From Atopobium sp. oral taxon 810 str. F0209 (GTDB lineage Bacteria > Actinomycetota > Coriobacteriia > Coriobacteriales > Atopobiaceae): a stretch of DNA of 64,000 bases. The notes beneath the pieces were generated by a model, which made no database searches, was not told the origin of the DNA, and saw only the letters and a list, made by a program, of their open reading frames with translations. The DNA lies in contig NZ_KE952966.1 of NCBI RefSeq assembly GCF_000466405.1, positions 1 through 64,000 of the forward strand, read 5' to 3'. Position 1 is the stretch's first letter; each line of letters begins with the position of its first letter. The position numbers were made by a program, and so were the translations under genes. Below, in pieces: positions 8,414-17,468 of this stretch.

Positions 8414-8914
8414 ATGGCAACAGCTGGCATCGGCGTTAACATCATGGATATAGAGCGCGTTGAGCGCACTTTGGCTCGCCGACCATCAATGGCCCGTCGG
8501 GTATTTACTGATGATGAGCGTCGTTACTGCGAATCTCGTCCTCGCCCTGCAGCTCACTATGCAGTGCGTTTTGCTGCTCGCGGGGCCGTTGCGACCGCCT
8601 TGGGGGCGGGTCCCGAGGATGGTATCTGGATGAGAAATGTGACCGTTGAGCGCGATGAAGATGGCAAGAATCATGCTGTTCTTGCTGGTCGTGCACTTGA
8701 ATTGGCACAAAAAGCGGGTGTTACCGAAATTGCCCTCTCGCTGTCTTTGACACACGAAGTGGCAGTTGCCAATGCGGTTGCTGTGACCGAAGATGCGCGC
8801 CCGCGCCTTGAAGAAAAACGTGATCCTGCCGAGGAGCTGCGAGCCACTTTTCGCCGTGCTCGGACGGTAATTGATGAATTAGAGCGTATCCAGACGAACC
8901 CCACAAAGGAGTGA
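8414..8914 (+). CDS. acpS: AcpS-like protein (holo-ACP synthase family) lacking catalytic residues
   Basis: The fold signature of holo-[acyl-carrier-protein] synthase is recognisable: GIGVNIMDIERV at the N-terminus, RFAARGAVATALG, and SLSLTHEVAVANAVAV near residue 120. However, the metal-binding Asp of the GxGxDI motif is N9 here. The conserved KE of RFAxKEAxxKAxG is R56-G57, and the later Lys is T61. The 166-residue length includes an extra charged helical tail of about 35 residues. Activity as a phosphopantetheinyl transferase is therefore doubtful. Gene order (glmS, acpS, nnr, alr, tsaE) matches common actinobacterial clusters, which supports the family assignment. Confidence 0.75.
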   Translation: MATAGIGVNIMDIERVERTLARRPSMARRVFTDDERRYCESRPRPAAHYAVRFAARGAVATALGAGPEDGIWMRNVTVERDEDGKNHAVLAGRALELAQKAGVTEIALSLSLTHEVAVANAVAVTEDARPRLEEKRDPAEELRATFRRARTVIDELERIQTNPTKE

Positions 8915-8918
8915 TGAC

Positions 8919-10535
8919 ATGCAGCCAGTGCTTAATGTCGAAGATGTCAAAAGGGTTGAGGAGGCGCTCACCAAGGCAGGTGTGAGTGTGTCAGAGCTTA
9001 TGCACCGCGCAGGTGCTGCGCTGGCCCATGAAGTACTGCGCATGGAAGGCATTCATGAGGTTGCCATCCTTGCAGGCTTGGGTAACAACGGCGGTGATGG
9101 CTGGGTAGCAGCAGATGAACTCAAGCGCCGTGGACTCAGCGTAACTGTGGTTTCACCTGCAGAGATCGAAGATATTCATAGTGATCTTGCACGTGTGTGT
9201 GCTCAAGCAGCCCATAAAGCAGGCGTTGGTGTGATGGTTGCTCCTCCGCGCGATCAGCTGGATGCTCTGCTTGCTAGTGCCGATGTCGTGGTTGATGCCA
9301 TGTTGGGTACGGGTTTTCAGGGCAGCGCTCGTCCACCTTTCAATGTATGGATTGACGCAGTGAATGCGTCGGGTGCGCGTGTGGTTTCTGCTGATGTGCC
9401 AAGTGGACTTTCTGCCCAGCGCGGCGTGGCATCTGGCCCTTGCGTAGCTGCCGACATAACCGTAACAATGCTCGTGCTTAAACCTGGTTTGTTGGCTGAT
9501 GATGGCCGCGATGCCTGCGGGTCCATCGTTGTAGCTCCTTTGGCCGAGCAGACCGAGCGACTTGTTCGTGAAGCAGATCCTGTAGCATGGCGCCCCGACC
9601 TTGACGACTACTTAGATGTAATGGCACCGCAGTCTTCGGCGGTGGACAAGTTTAGCCGCGGTTCAGTGTTGGTGGTTGGTGGCTCTACTCGCTATCCCGG
9701 CGCTCCAATGATGGCCGCGCGTGCCGCTGCTCGCGCGGGCGCTGGTTATGTAACGCTTGCGGTACCTGCGGCTATTGCAGGTCTTGTGCAAACACATATG
9801 ATGGAAATTCCCGTAATTGCCCTACCTGCTGATGCTGATGGTTGTTTTTCAACACGTGCTCACGATCTTATTGAGTCTCTGGCAAAAAAGTGTGATGTAA
9901 CACTCGTGGGGCCCGGCATGCGTGTGAGCGGTTCGACAGTTTCTATTGTCTCGTCTTTGCTTACCGTTGATAAGCCGCTGGTTATTGATGCTGACGGCCT
10001 TAACTGTCTTGCTCGTCTTACCTCAAACCAACTGGATGAGTTCCCTGAATTGATTCGTCGTAAGGCGCCGTTGGTGCTGACGCCGCACCGCCTGGAGCTT
10101 GGTAGGTTGGTAGGGCTGTCTGACACACCTCCTGATTCACTTACCTCGGTCCTTGAGGCTGCTCGCCGTATTGCATGGGCCGATGGCGGCTCTGAGCTTT
10201 GTGTAGTGGCAAAAGGCAGTGCGACTGCTTGCGTGAGTCCAGAATCTGCTCTGCTTCCCAAACCTGGACCTGCAGCGTTGGCGACTGCTGGTTCGGGTGA
10301 TGTATTGGGCGGTATCATTGCAGCGCAGTTGGCAACTACCAAGATCGGTACAGAGGGACTGCCCTTGCTTACTGCCTTGGCCTGCGAGATTCATGGCCAG
10401 GCAGGAGCCATTGCGGCTGGACGTTTTGGCTCGCGTGGCGTAATGGCAACAGACATTATTGATGCAATTGGACTTGCGGCAGATGCAATCGAGGAGCAGG
10501 TGGCGCTTCTAGATTTGCCTGGCGCAGCGGAGTAG
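8919..10535 (+). CDS. nnr: Bifunctional NAD(P)H-hydrate epimerase/dehydratase
   Basis: This 538-residue enzyme repairs hydrated NAD(P)H. Residues 1-215 are the YjeF_N epimerase domain (GNNGGDGWVAADELKRRG, VDAMLGTGFQG, SADVPSGLSA). Residues 230-530 are the ribokinase-like dehydratase domain (KFSRGSVLVVGGSTRYPGAP, VIDADGLNCL, LTPHRLELGRL, and the catalytic-site GSGDVLGGIIAAQL). It starts 4 bp after the AcpS-like gene, preceded by AAAGGAG. Both halves are full length with the key motifs present. Confidence 0.95.
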   Translation: MQPVLNVEDVKRVEEALTKAGVSVSELMHRAGAALAHEVLRMEGIHEVAILAGLGNNGGDGWVAADELKRRGLSVTVVSPAEIEDIHSDLARVCAQAAHKAGVGVMVAPPRDQLDALLASADVVVDAMLGTGFQGSARPPFNVWIDAVNASGARVVSADVPSGLSAQRGVASGPCVAADITVTMLVLKPGLLADDGRDACGSIVVAPLAEQTERLVREADPVAWRPDLDDYLDVMAPQSSAVDKFSRGSVLVVGGSTRYPGAPMMAARAAARAGAGYVTLAVPAAIAGLVQTHMMEIPVIALPADADGCFSTRAHDLIESLAKKCDVTLVGPGMRVSGSTVSIVSSLLTVDKPLVIDADGLNCLARLTSNQLDEFPELIRRKAPLVLTPHRLELGRLVGLSDTPPDSLTSVLEAARRIAWADGGSELCVVAKGSATACVSPESALLPKPGPAALATAGSGDVLGGIIAAQLATTKIGTEGLPLLTALACEIHGQAGAIAAGRFGSRGVMATDIIDAIGLAADAIEEQVALLDLPGAAE

Positions 10536-10545
10536 GGGGTGCAAT

Positions 10546-11706
10546 ATGGCGCAGGTACAGTATCCCTCTGATCGCTGGGCGTGGGTTGAGATTGATCTTG
10601 GCGCAGTCAAGAGAAATACACGCGCATTTCGCTCGATGATTGAGCCAGGTACCAAACTGATGTGTGTGGTTAAGGCAGATGGCTATGGTCACGGTGCGGT
10701 CGCTTGTGCCAAAGCTATGCGTTCTGGCGGAGCAGATCAGTTTGCTGTAGCAACCGTTGCGGAAGGTGTAGAGCTGCGTAAAGCTGGGGCAACTCGCCCT
10801 ATTTTGATACTTAATCAACCGCCAATCGACGCAGTACAGACGCTTGTGGAATACGACATTATGCCGTCGGTATATGGGACAGAGTTTGCTTTGGCATATG
10901 GTGAGTGTGCTGCTGCTGCCAACAAAGTGGGTAAGTATCATCTGGCAGTTGATACGGGTATGACACGTATTGGGGTGATGCCTGACGAGGTGCGCGAGTT
11001 CCGCCATGCAGTGGATTTCCACCGCGGCCTTGAATGCGCGGGTACCTTTACGCATTTTGCAACAGCTGAGGTGCCGGGGGACTGGGATTTTGAGTTGCAA
11101 GCTAACCGCTTCTCTGAGACTATTGCTGATTTGCGCGCGTCGGGTGTTAATCCTGGTCTGGTACATTGTGACAATACACCGGGTACCGTACTGCATCCGC
11201 GCCAGCATTTTGACATGTGCCGCGTGGGTATAGGTTTGTATGGTCTGCAGGCCTCTGATACAACTGCAGCACGTATGGATTTGGAGCCAGCAATGAGCGT
11301 GCGCGCTCGCGTGACGCGTGCGGTCAATCCGCCCGTGGGAGCAGGTGTTGGCTATGGGATGACTTGGCGCGTTCCTCGCGGAAACGTGCAGGTTGCAACA
11401 GTGCCCTTGGGCTATGCAGACGGACTTGCTCGCACACTATCCAACCGTATTGACGTGCTCTGTAACGGACATCGCTTCCAGCAGGTGGGCAATATCTGTA
11501 TGGATCAGTTTATGTTTGCGGTGGAGGTTAATACCGCTCGTAGCTATCAACCCATCGAGCCAGTACAAGAAGGCGATGTGGTAACCATTGTTGGTCGTGA
11601 TGGCAATGATGAAATCACGCTCGATGATATGGCTGCAGTGCGTGGAACTATCAATTATGAAGTCGCTTGTGACTTTGGGCTAAGGCTTGAGAAGGTTTAT
11701 GTCTAG
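10546..11706 (+). CDS. alr: Alanine racemase
   Basis: This PLP enzyme makes D-alanine for peptidoglycan. The cofactor lysine lies in MCVVKADGYGHG near residue 43, the TIM-barrel domain contains VDTGMTRIG and MCRVGIGLYGL, and the C-terminal domain has the second catalytic tyrosine in GVGYGMTW. The length of 386 residues is typical. It follows nnr by 10 bp, in a cluster making cell-wall precursors (glmS, alr) and modifying tRNA (tsaE). Confidence 0.96.
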   Translation: MAQVQYPSDRWAWVEIDLGAVKRNTRAFRSMIEPGTKLMCVVKADGYGHGAVACAKAMRSGGADQFAVATVAEGVELRKAGATRPILILNQPPIDAVQTLVEYDIMPSVYGTEFALAYGECAAAANKVGKYHLAVDTGMTRIGVMPDEVREFRHAVDFHRGLECAGTFTHFATAEVPGDWDFELQANRFSETIADLRASGVNPGLVHCDNTPGTVLHPRQHFDMCRVGIGLYGLQASDTTAARMDLEPAMSVRARVTRAVNPPVGAGVGYGMTWRVPRGNVQVATVPLGYADGLARTLSNRIDVLCNGHRFQQVGNICMDQFMFAVEVNTARSYQPIEPVQEGDVVTIVGRDGNDEITLDDMAAVRGTINYEVACDFGLRLEKVYV

Positions 11707-12364
11707 GGCGCGCAAAATTCGTCCGAGTCTGTTTTCGGAAGAGGGCAACATGGGGGTTATGCATATTCCTGGTCATCAAAATCAAAAGCCAGGTGAGGTT
11801 TCTCTTGCAGAAATTCGCTCGGTGCTGGGTGACTGCCATTTATGTCCATTAGGAGAGACTCGTAATCAACTAGTTTTTGGTGTGGGCAATCCTCATGCGC
11901 GAGTGATGTTTGTGGGTGAAGCGCCGGGCAAAAACGAAGATCTCAAAGGAGAGCCTTTTGTTGGTGCAGCCGGCCACAACCTTGATGCACTGCTGAGTCT
12001 TGCGGGGCTTCGACGTGAAGACATCTATATTGCCAACGTACTCAAATGTCGTCCGCCTGGAAACCGCAATCCTCAACCTTCAGAGATCGAGCGTTGCTCA
12101 CCCTTTTTGCGCGAGCAGATTCGTAGCGTATGGCCCGATGTTATCGTGTGTCTGGGCAACTTTGCGGCGCACTTTGTGCTGCATACCGATGCAGGCATTA
12201 TGAGCCTGCGCGGGAAGTTTTATCAGACGGGGCATTTTGCAGTACTGCCTGTCTTCCATCCCGCAGCCGCTTTATATCACCGTGAATGGCAGCAATTTTT
12301 GGATGATGACTTCCGTATGTTGGGGGCCTGGCTGGCAGAGCATCCGGCAGGAGGTGCGAGGTGA
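11699..12364 (+). CDS. Uracil-DNA glycosylase, family 4 ([4Fe-4S])
   Basis: The enzyme excises uracil from DNA. Cluster cysteines are seen in CHLCPLGETRN and later in LKCRPPGNRNPQPSEIERC. Active-site motif A is GEAPGKNED and motif B is the FHPAAALYH region. The start at 11699 overlaps the alr stop by 8 bases. A second ATG at 11750 has a good GAAGAGGG and would still include all motifs, so the true start is uncertain. The gene overlaps tsaE by 4 bases at its 3' end. Confidence 0.9.
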   Translation: MSRARKIRPSLFSEEGNMGVMHIPGHQNQKPGEVSLAEIRSVLGDCHLCPLGETRNQLVFGVGNPHARVMFVGEAPGKNEDLKGEPFVGAAGHNLDALLSLAGLRREDIYIANVLKCRPPGNRNPQPSEIERCSPFLREQIRSVWPDVIVCLGNFAAHFVLHTDAGIMSLRGKFYQTGHFAVLPVFHPAAALYHREWQQFLDDDFRMLGAWLAEHPAGGAR

Positions 12365-12861
12365 GTGAGCAGCTGATGGGCGGGGGGTTGTGTATAAAAA
12401 CGCAGTCCACAGAAGAAACTATCGAGTTTGGTCGCAAACTTGGCGTGCAGCTAGTACCTGGTGATGTGCTGATTTTGACCGGGGATCTTGGTGCAGGTAA
12501 GACTCAGCTTACCAAGGGTATTGCGGATGCCTTGGGTGTTGAGGATGATGTGACAAGTCCCACTTTTACTATCGAGATGGTCTATGAGGGCAAGGATATG
12601 CCTTTATACCACTTTGACTTGTATCGTCTGGATGATCCTGACCAGCTAGAAGATACTGGTTTGTTTGATGTGCTCGGTGGCGACGGTGTTTGTGTCATAG
12701 AGTGGGGCGAGCAGTTTGCAGATGAGATTGGTGATGAGCGTCTAGATATTTATCTTAGTCGTCTAGACGATGAGGTAGAAGCAGGTCAAGAACCTCCTCG
12801 CAAGCTCTGCCTTGTTCCTCGTTGCCCGCGCGCTGCTTCTCTTCTCTCCCGTCTAGCCTAG
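12361..12861 (+). CDS. tsaE: tRNA threonylcarbamoyladenosine biosynthesis ATPase TsaE
   Basis: TsaE is the P-loop ATPase that works with TsaB and TsaD in t6A37 tRNA modification. Visible motifs are the Walker A GDLGAGKTQLTKG, SPTFTIEMVYEG, the YHFDLYRLDDPDQLED block and the VIEWGEQF motif. The GTG start overlaps the glycosylase stop (GTGA), with AGGAGG upstream. The rest of the t6A machinery is encoded 1.9 kb downstream, separated by a gene on the opposite strand and two repeat elements. Confidence 0.95.
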   Translation: MSEQLMGGGLCIKTQSTEETIEFGRKLGVQLVPGDVLILTGDLGAGKTQLTKGIADALGVEDDVTSPTFTIEMVYEGKDMPLYHFDLYRLDDPDQLEDTGLFDVLGGDGVCVIEWGEQFADEIGDERLDIYLSRLDDEVEAGQEPPRKLCLVPRCPRAASLLSRLA

Positions 12862-12952
12862 TTTCCAAATCCTTTGCATATTTCCTAGCTCTGCTTCTTC
12901 ATATTGGATGCTACGAATGCCTTGTATATGGGATTTAGTTTTGTTTAACTCC

Positions 12953-13054
12953 GTTGCAACCTGAGGTTGCAACGGAGAGCAGCTACCTGCATATTTACAG
13001 GTTTGTGCAGGTAGATAGTGGTATAAGAAAAGTGTTGCAACCTCAGGTTGCAAC
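12953..13054. repeat. 102-bp triple-hairpin repeat, copy 2
   Basis: Two 21-bp near-perfect palindromes (core TTGCAACCTGAGGTTGCAA at 12953-12973; CCTCAGG-centred version at 13034-13054) flank exactly 60 bp. Within the spacer, ACCTGCA near 12985 can pair with TGCAGGT near 13006. The GCAGGTAGATA and downstream GTATAAGAAAA stretch is shared with the other copies. This copy lies between tsaE and the convergent DUF559-like gene. Confidence 0.85.
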
Positions 13055-13104
13055 GAATCATTCCAAAAAGCCAAAAGGTACATAGCTGTACTGAGAGGTA
13101 ATTA

Positions 13105-14181
13105 TCAGAACATGCGACGTTTCATTTGGTATAAAAAGTTATGAAGTAAGTATTGTTTTTGGATAGTTATATTGTCTAGAGAAGGATGCGGTAGCCCCAG
13201 TTCTGCTTCCCAAGTAAAAATTGAGTCATTGAAAGCTTGATTGTTTAACAATTGACCAAAAGTAACTGAAATAACCTTATGACCCTGCGCTCGTAGTATT
13301 CCTGCACGAGTTTGTGTGTGGTCGAATTGCTGTCTATTCATGTGCTCTTCGTAACTGTCATATTCGAAGATGGCATCTAAATCCGGAAAATAGATATCAG
13401 CGCGAAGATAGTTACAACCGAGAGTACGTTGCCATCGATAGTTATGCAAAGGGAATTCCTGAGCTGCTTGATGTGGTGGAAATCCGCGCCCTCCCAGTCT
13501 AAGCGGAAGTGCCAGCTCGATTGAGAGGTTAACCTCTTGAGGTGATTCACAATTCTCATGCACGTACAGCAGCGCCTCTCGCGCTTTTGCAACACCATAT
13601 ACACCGGTAAGTTGATTGAGGTAATTTGAAATACGCTCAATCGAAGTGAGGGGATTACGTTTTCCTATAAGTCCATAACCCTCTGGAGATATATAAAATT
13701 TGCTGCAGAGATAGTAGCCGATCTCTATAGCATGAACGATATTAGATGTCCCCGAAGCAATTTCAAAGAATGTTGCTTCGGGGGAAGTAATCAAATCTTG
13801 TTCATTGAGCATGAGAATCGACCCTTCTGGCAAATGATGCTGAGATGTGGTCTGAGCAGTTCCTCTGATGGCGTGTGCTTGGAAATTTTGGGCTCTCCTA
13901 ATGTCAGCTCGTGATTGCACCAACGTATGAATAAGGTGGTCGGTTTTGCATGACTCATAGGCACTATGGGAATTGCAATGAGCAGTGTCTCGGTGATGAG
14001 CGGTGCCTCGATCTGGTAAAGCGCCACAATCTATCAGAAAGGCACGCACTCTATCCACATCGGCTGTGCTGGTAGTGAGCGACTGAATCAATGAGTGGTT
14101 TGCGACGCATAATTGTCCTGGCGATTGGCTGCGGGTGAGCCAATAAGCGAGTGCTGTTGAATGTGCAATGCAAGTTCCCAT
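13105..14181 (-). CDS. DUF559/Vsr-like PD-(D/E)XK protein of coriobacterial type
   Basis: I recognise the C-terminal half as a restriction-endonuclease-like fold of the DUF559/Vsr type. LRADIYFPDLDAIFEYDSYEEH supplies the candidate Asp and Glu-x-Asp residues, followed by a helix (TRAGILRAQ) and GHKVISVTFGQL. The N-terminal half contains SPEATFFEIAS and GYYLCSKF, a layout I associate with multi-copy proteins in Coriobacteriia. Length is 358 residues; no clear ribosome binding site precedes the ATG. It lies opposite to the surrounding tsa genes, between two copies of the 102-bp repeat. Nuclease activity and biological role are unproven. Confidence 0.6.
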   Translation of the reverse strand: MGTCIAHSTALAYWLTRSQSPGQLCVANHSLIQSLTTSTADVDRVRAFLIDCGALPDRGTAHHRDTAHCNSHSAYESCKTDHLIHTLVQSRADIRRAQNFQAHAIRGTAQTTSQHHLPEGSILMLNEQDLITSPEATFFEIASGTSNIVHAIEIGYYLCSKFYISPEGYGLIGKRNPLTSIERISNYLNQLTGVYGVAKAREALLYVHENCESPQEVNLSIELALPLRLGGRGFPPHQAAQEFPLHNYRWQRTLGCNYLRADIYFPDLDAIFEYDSYEEHMNRQQFDHTQTRAGILRAQGHKVISVTFGQLLNNQAFNDSIFTWEAELGLPHPSLDNITIQKQYLLHNFLYQMKRRMF

Positions 14182-14439
14182 TCTTAGAAATTAAGGTATG
14201 TAGCTTGGATTTAGCTTGGACGATTGCTTGCCATAAGCTGACTTTAACTGGAGCTCAGCTGTGTGCATGCATAAACCTAGAGCTAGAGAGGGGTAATTCC
14301 AAACGATTTTTAAGAAAAGGGGATGTCTGGAAAGAGCAATTATTTTCTTTACGGAATAAAAACCACATTCTCATCATTTTTTCTATCCAAAGAAGTGTAC
14401 GGATAAAAAAGAAATTTGCTTCTGTCCGAAGGGCCAATC

Positions 14440-14541
14440 GTTGCAACCTCAGGTTGCAACGGGATTCATCTATCTGCAGATTTGTATATTTTCGCAGGTA
14501 TATGGGGGTGTGAAAAAAACGTTGCAAGCTCAGGTTGCAAT
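14440..14541. repeat. 102-bp triple-hairpin repeat, copy 3
   Basis: Palindromes at 14440-14460 (centre CCTCAGG) and 14521-14541 (GTTGCAAGCTCAGGTTGCAAT, slightly decayed) are separated by exactly 60 bp. The spacer has CTGCAGA near 14474 and CGCAGGTATAT near 14493, then TGTGAAAAAAA. It lies in the 569-bp gap 14182-14750 between the divergent DUF559-like gene and the tsaB fusion. I see no gene in the rest of that gap. Confidence 0.85.
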
Positions 14542-14750
14542 GTTTGTCGATGCGAGGATGAGCAGGGAAAAGTTGAGGGACGTGTTAGGCGGGAAAGGCA
14601 GGAGTGAGGAGACTGAAAGCAGAGGTATGGAATGAGGGTGAAGAGGGATGGTGGGCAGTGAGGAGGTTTAAACTAGAGAATTTGGGATTGGCAGCTGAGC
14701 AGCCCCATCCAGTGGGTTTTCAGCGTAAATTTTGATGAGATGAGTAGCGG

Positions 14751-17240
14751 ATGGATGACGCTAAAGATATGAACACAAAACAGAACGAGCGGAACGTCCA
14801 GCCAGAGAAGCTGGTGCTTGCTCTTGATACCTCCACGGATATGCTGGCATGTGCGGTGGGTCGCATACAGGGCTCACAGGTTGAGCTGCTCGCCTCATCT
14901 GATCACCTATGCCGTCGCAAAGCCAATGTTGAGCTCGTGACAAGCTGCGAAGAAACTCTTGCACAAGCAGGACTCTCCATGGAAGACTTGGATGCAGTGC
15001 TTGTTGGTCGCGGCCCCGGCTCTTTTACCGGTGTCCGCATTGGTATTGCTACAGGTAAAGGTATTGCTTGTGGAGCAAACTTACCTCTGTATGGCGCCTC
15101 TGCCTTGGATTCCGTTGCTTGGTCGATGTGGAAGCAGGGCGCGCGCGGCAAAATAGCTGTGGCGGCTGATGCCATGCGTGGTGAAGTGTACCCAGGCATT
15201 TATATGCTTGATGAGGCTGGTGCACATCGCACTTTTGAAACCGAAACTGTGATGAAGGCAGCTGCCTGTGCAGAGGCTTGGGGCGCTCGTGAAGACCGTG
15301 ATGAGTTGCTGGTTGTTGGCGGTGGCCTTATTAAACACCGTGCTGCCTTCGAATCTGCTGGTATGACGCGTTTTGCCGCGGAGGAAAATTGGCTCCCCAC
15401 AGGCGAAGGCTTGCTTATGGCTGCAGTGTCTGCTGATGGACGCAGCCGAGCAGGCAACGGTGATCCTGCACTCGTGCTCCCCGTTTATACCCGCTTATCT
15501 GATGCTGAGGAAAGCGAGCGCCAGCGCTTGGGCCTTACCCTTCCTGCCTCGGTAAAGGTTACGGGAGTCGATGATGCACTTGCATCCATTCATCTACAGC
15601 TTCGTCCTATGTCGGTTAACGATCTTGATGCGGTGGTTCGGCTTGAACAAGACGCTTTCCAAGGTGCAGCCCATACGCCCTGGACACGTGCAATGTTTTT
15701 TGAAGAGCTCTCTCAACCCGGTCGTAGTTGGTGGGTAGCTCACGATCGTGGCCAGGTGATTGGTTTTGCAGGCGGCATGCTTGCGGGGGATGATCTTGAG
15801 CTCCTGGATGTTGCAGTAGAGCAGAGCCGCCGTGGGCAAGGTATTGCAACACGTTTGATTTCTCGCGTGGCCTACGATGGCCAAATGCTTGGTGCTCACT
15901 ATCTATCCCTTGAGGTCGATTCCAAGAACACTGAAGGTCAGGCAACCTATGCAGCACTCGGTATGATTGAGGAAGGCAGGCGTCCTGCTTACTATGGCAA
16001 GGGTCACGATGCGTTGATTTTGCGTGCTGCTTTGCCGCTGGCTCTAGATGAAAAGCTTGTTGGTACTCGTCCCGAGCACAAGCCGTCCTTACGTGAATGG
16101 CCAACTCATGTTGCTCCACGCAGCACAGAGGCTCAAGCGCGCATCAAAGCGGCAGCTCCGCTTATCTTGTCTATTGAGTCTTCCTGCGATGAAACTGCTA
16201 TGGCAATCATCAACGGTAAAGGCGAAATTCTCGCCAATGTTGTGGCAACTCAAATTGACTTCCATGCTCGTTTTGGCGGTGTTGTCCCCGAGATTGCCAG
16301 TCGCAAACATACCGAGGCAATTGTAGGCGTCTACGAAGAAACGCTCGCACAAGCAGGTGCATCGTTGGGTGTTGGCACACTGCAGCCATCAGATCTTACA
16401 GCTGTCGGCGTTACTGCGGGTCCTGGACTTGTTGGTGCGCTCGTGGTGGGCGTTGCTTTTGCAAAGGGTCTTTGCATTGGTGCTCATTTGCCCTTACTGG
16501 CAGTGCACCACCTCGAAGGCCATCTTTTTGCCAATCTCTTTGAGACGCCTGATCTTCAACCACCTTTTGTGGCAAGTTTGGTCTCTGGTGGCAATACCAT
16601 GTTGGTACATGTCCGCGACTGGGGAGATTATGAGATCCTAGGTACAACCATTGATGATGCAGTGGGCGAAGCCTTTGATAAGGTGGCAAAAGCACTCGGT
16701 CTTGGCTATCCCGGTGGCCCCGTGATTTCGCGCCTGTCTGCCCAAGGCAATCCCAAGACGATTCACTTCCCCCGTGCGATGATGCATAGCCATGATTTCC
16801 GCTTCTCCCTTTCGGGTCTCAAAACCTCTGTTATTACCTATATCGAAGGCGAAAATAAGGCTGGACGTCCTGTCAACTTACCAGATCTGGCTGCAAGTTT
16901 CGAAGCAGCGGTTATTGATGTGCAAGTTGCAAAAGCAACAGAAGCAGTGCGCCAGACGGATGTCAAAGAGTTCTGTGTTGGCGGCGGTGTTGCTGCAAAT
17001 CCTGGGTTACGCGCGGCTTACAAAAAGGCCTTTGACAAGATGGGCGTTCGTGTTACCGTGCCACCAATGGTAGTTTGTGGCGATAACGGCGCTATGATTG
17101 CGGCTGTTGCGTTGCGTAATTGGCGCGCAGGCATGATGGCTCCTCTTACCTTGGATGCAGATCCAAATGCAAAGATTGATGCGTGGACTAGCTCAGAGCC
17201 ACCAGTTATTGCAAGTACTTGGCCTCCGCGCAACAAATAA
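14751..17240 (+). CDS. TsaB-RimI-TsaD triple fusion protein
   Basis: Three enzymes are joined in 829 residues. About residues 19-260 are TsaB (LVLALDTSTDMLACAVG, GRGPGSFTGVRIGIATGKG). About 283-430 are a GNAT acetyltransferase resembling RimI, which acetylates ribosomal protein S18 (LRPMSVNDLDAVVRLEQDAF, VEQSRRGQGIATRLI). About 468-829 are TsaD (ILSIESSCDETAMAI, EIASRKHTEAI, the metal-binding HHLEGH, GGGVAANPGLR). The fusion fixes TsaB and TsaD in equal amounts with RimI. The ATG at 14751 has only a weak ribosome binding site; 14769 is an alternative. All three domains look complete. Confidence 0.93.
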   Translation: MDDAKDMNTKQNERNVQPEKLVLALDTSTDMLACAVGRIQGSQVELLASSDHLCRRKANVELVTSCEETLAQAGLSMEDLDAVLVGRGPGSFTGVRIGIATGKGIACGANLPLYGASALDSVAWSMWKQGARGKIAVAADAMRGEVYPGIYMLDEAGAHRTFETETVMKAAACAEAWGAREDRDELLVVGGGLIKHRAAFESAGMTRFAAEENWLPTGEGLLMAAVSADGRSRAGNGDPALVLPVYTRLSDAEESERQRLGLTLPASVKVTGVDDALASIHLQLRPMSVNDLDAVVRLEQDAFQGAAHTPWTRAMFFEELSQPGRSWWVAHDRGQVIGFAGGMLAGDDLELLDVAVEQSRRGQGIATRLISRVAYDGQMLGAHYLSLEVDSKNTEGQATYAALGMIEEGRRPAYYGKGHDALILRAALPLALDEKLVGTRPEHKPSLREWPTHVAPRSTEAQARIKAAAPLILSIESSCDETAMAIINGKGEILANVVATQIDFHARFGGVVPEIASRKHTEAIVGVYEETLAQAGASLGVGTLQPSDLTAVGVTAGPGLVGALVVGVAFAKGLCIGAHLPLLAVHHLEGHLFANLFETPDLQPPFVASLVSGGNTMLVHVRDWGDYEILGTTIDDAVGEAFDKVAKALGLGYPGGPVISRLSAQGNPKTIHFPRAMMHSHDFRFSLSGLKTSVITYIEGENKAGRPVNLPDLAASFEAAVIDVQVAKATEAVRQTDVKEFCVGGGVAANPGLRAAYKKAFDKMGVRVTVPPMVVCGDNGAMIAAVALRNWRAGMMAPLTLDADPNAKIDAWTSSEPPVIASTWPPRNK

Positions 17241-17394
17241 GAGGAATGGTTGCAATAAATAGTCGCAGCAATAAATAAATAGTCGCAATAAATAGGAAGG
17301 GCGGGACGCAGCAAATTTTATCGCGAAAGTTTCGTATGCGTGTTAGATGACGACTGCGCAAATGCTAGCCATCTGGTAGAATCAGCCGAGTCAC

Positions 17395-17468
17395 TGGGGT
17401 ATCGTCCAATGGCAGGACAACGGTTTTTGGTGCCGTGAATGGGGGTTCGAATCCCTCTGCCCCAGCCA
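17395..17468 (+). tRNA. tRNA-Gln (anticodon TTG)
   Basis: The cloverleaf folds: acceptor TGGGGTA with TGCCCCA, D-stem GTCC/GGAC, anticodon stem ACGGT/GCCGT with loop TTTTGGT (anticodon TTG), and T-arm GGGGG-TTCGAAT-CCCTC with one G-T pair. The discriminator is G and the 3' CCA is encoded. A T-rich stretch follows. Confidence 0.96.

Noticed and set aside
12953-14541. A composite transposon with the DUF559-like gene as transposase
   Set aside because: The repeats are in the same orientation and intergenic, a single copy also occurs alone at 37014, and the protein lacks transposase motifs. A mobile unit remains possible but not as a classical transposon.
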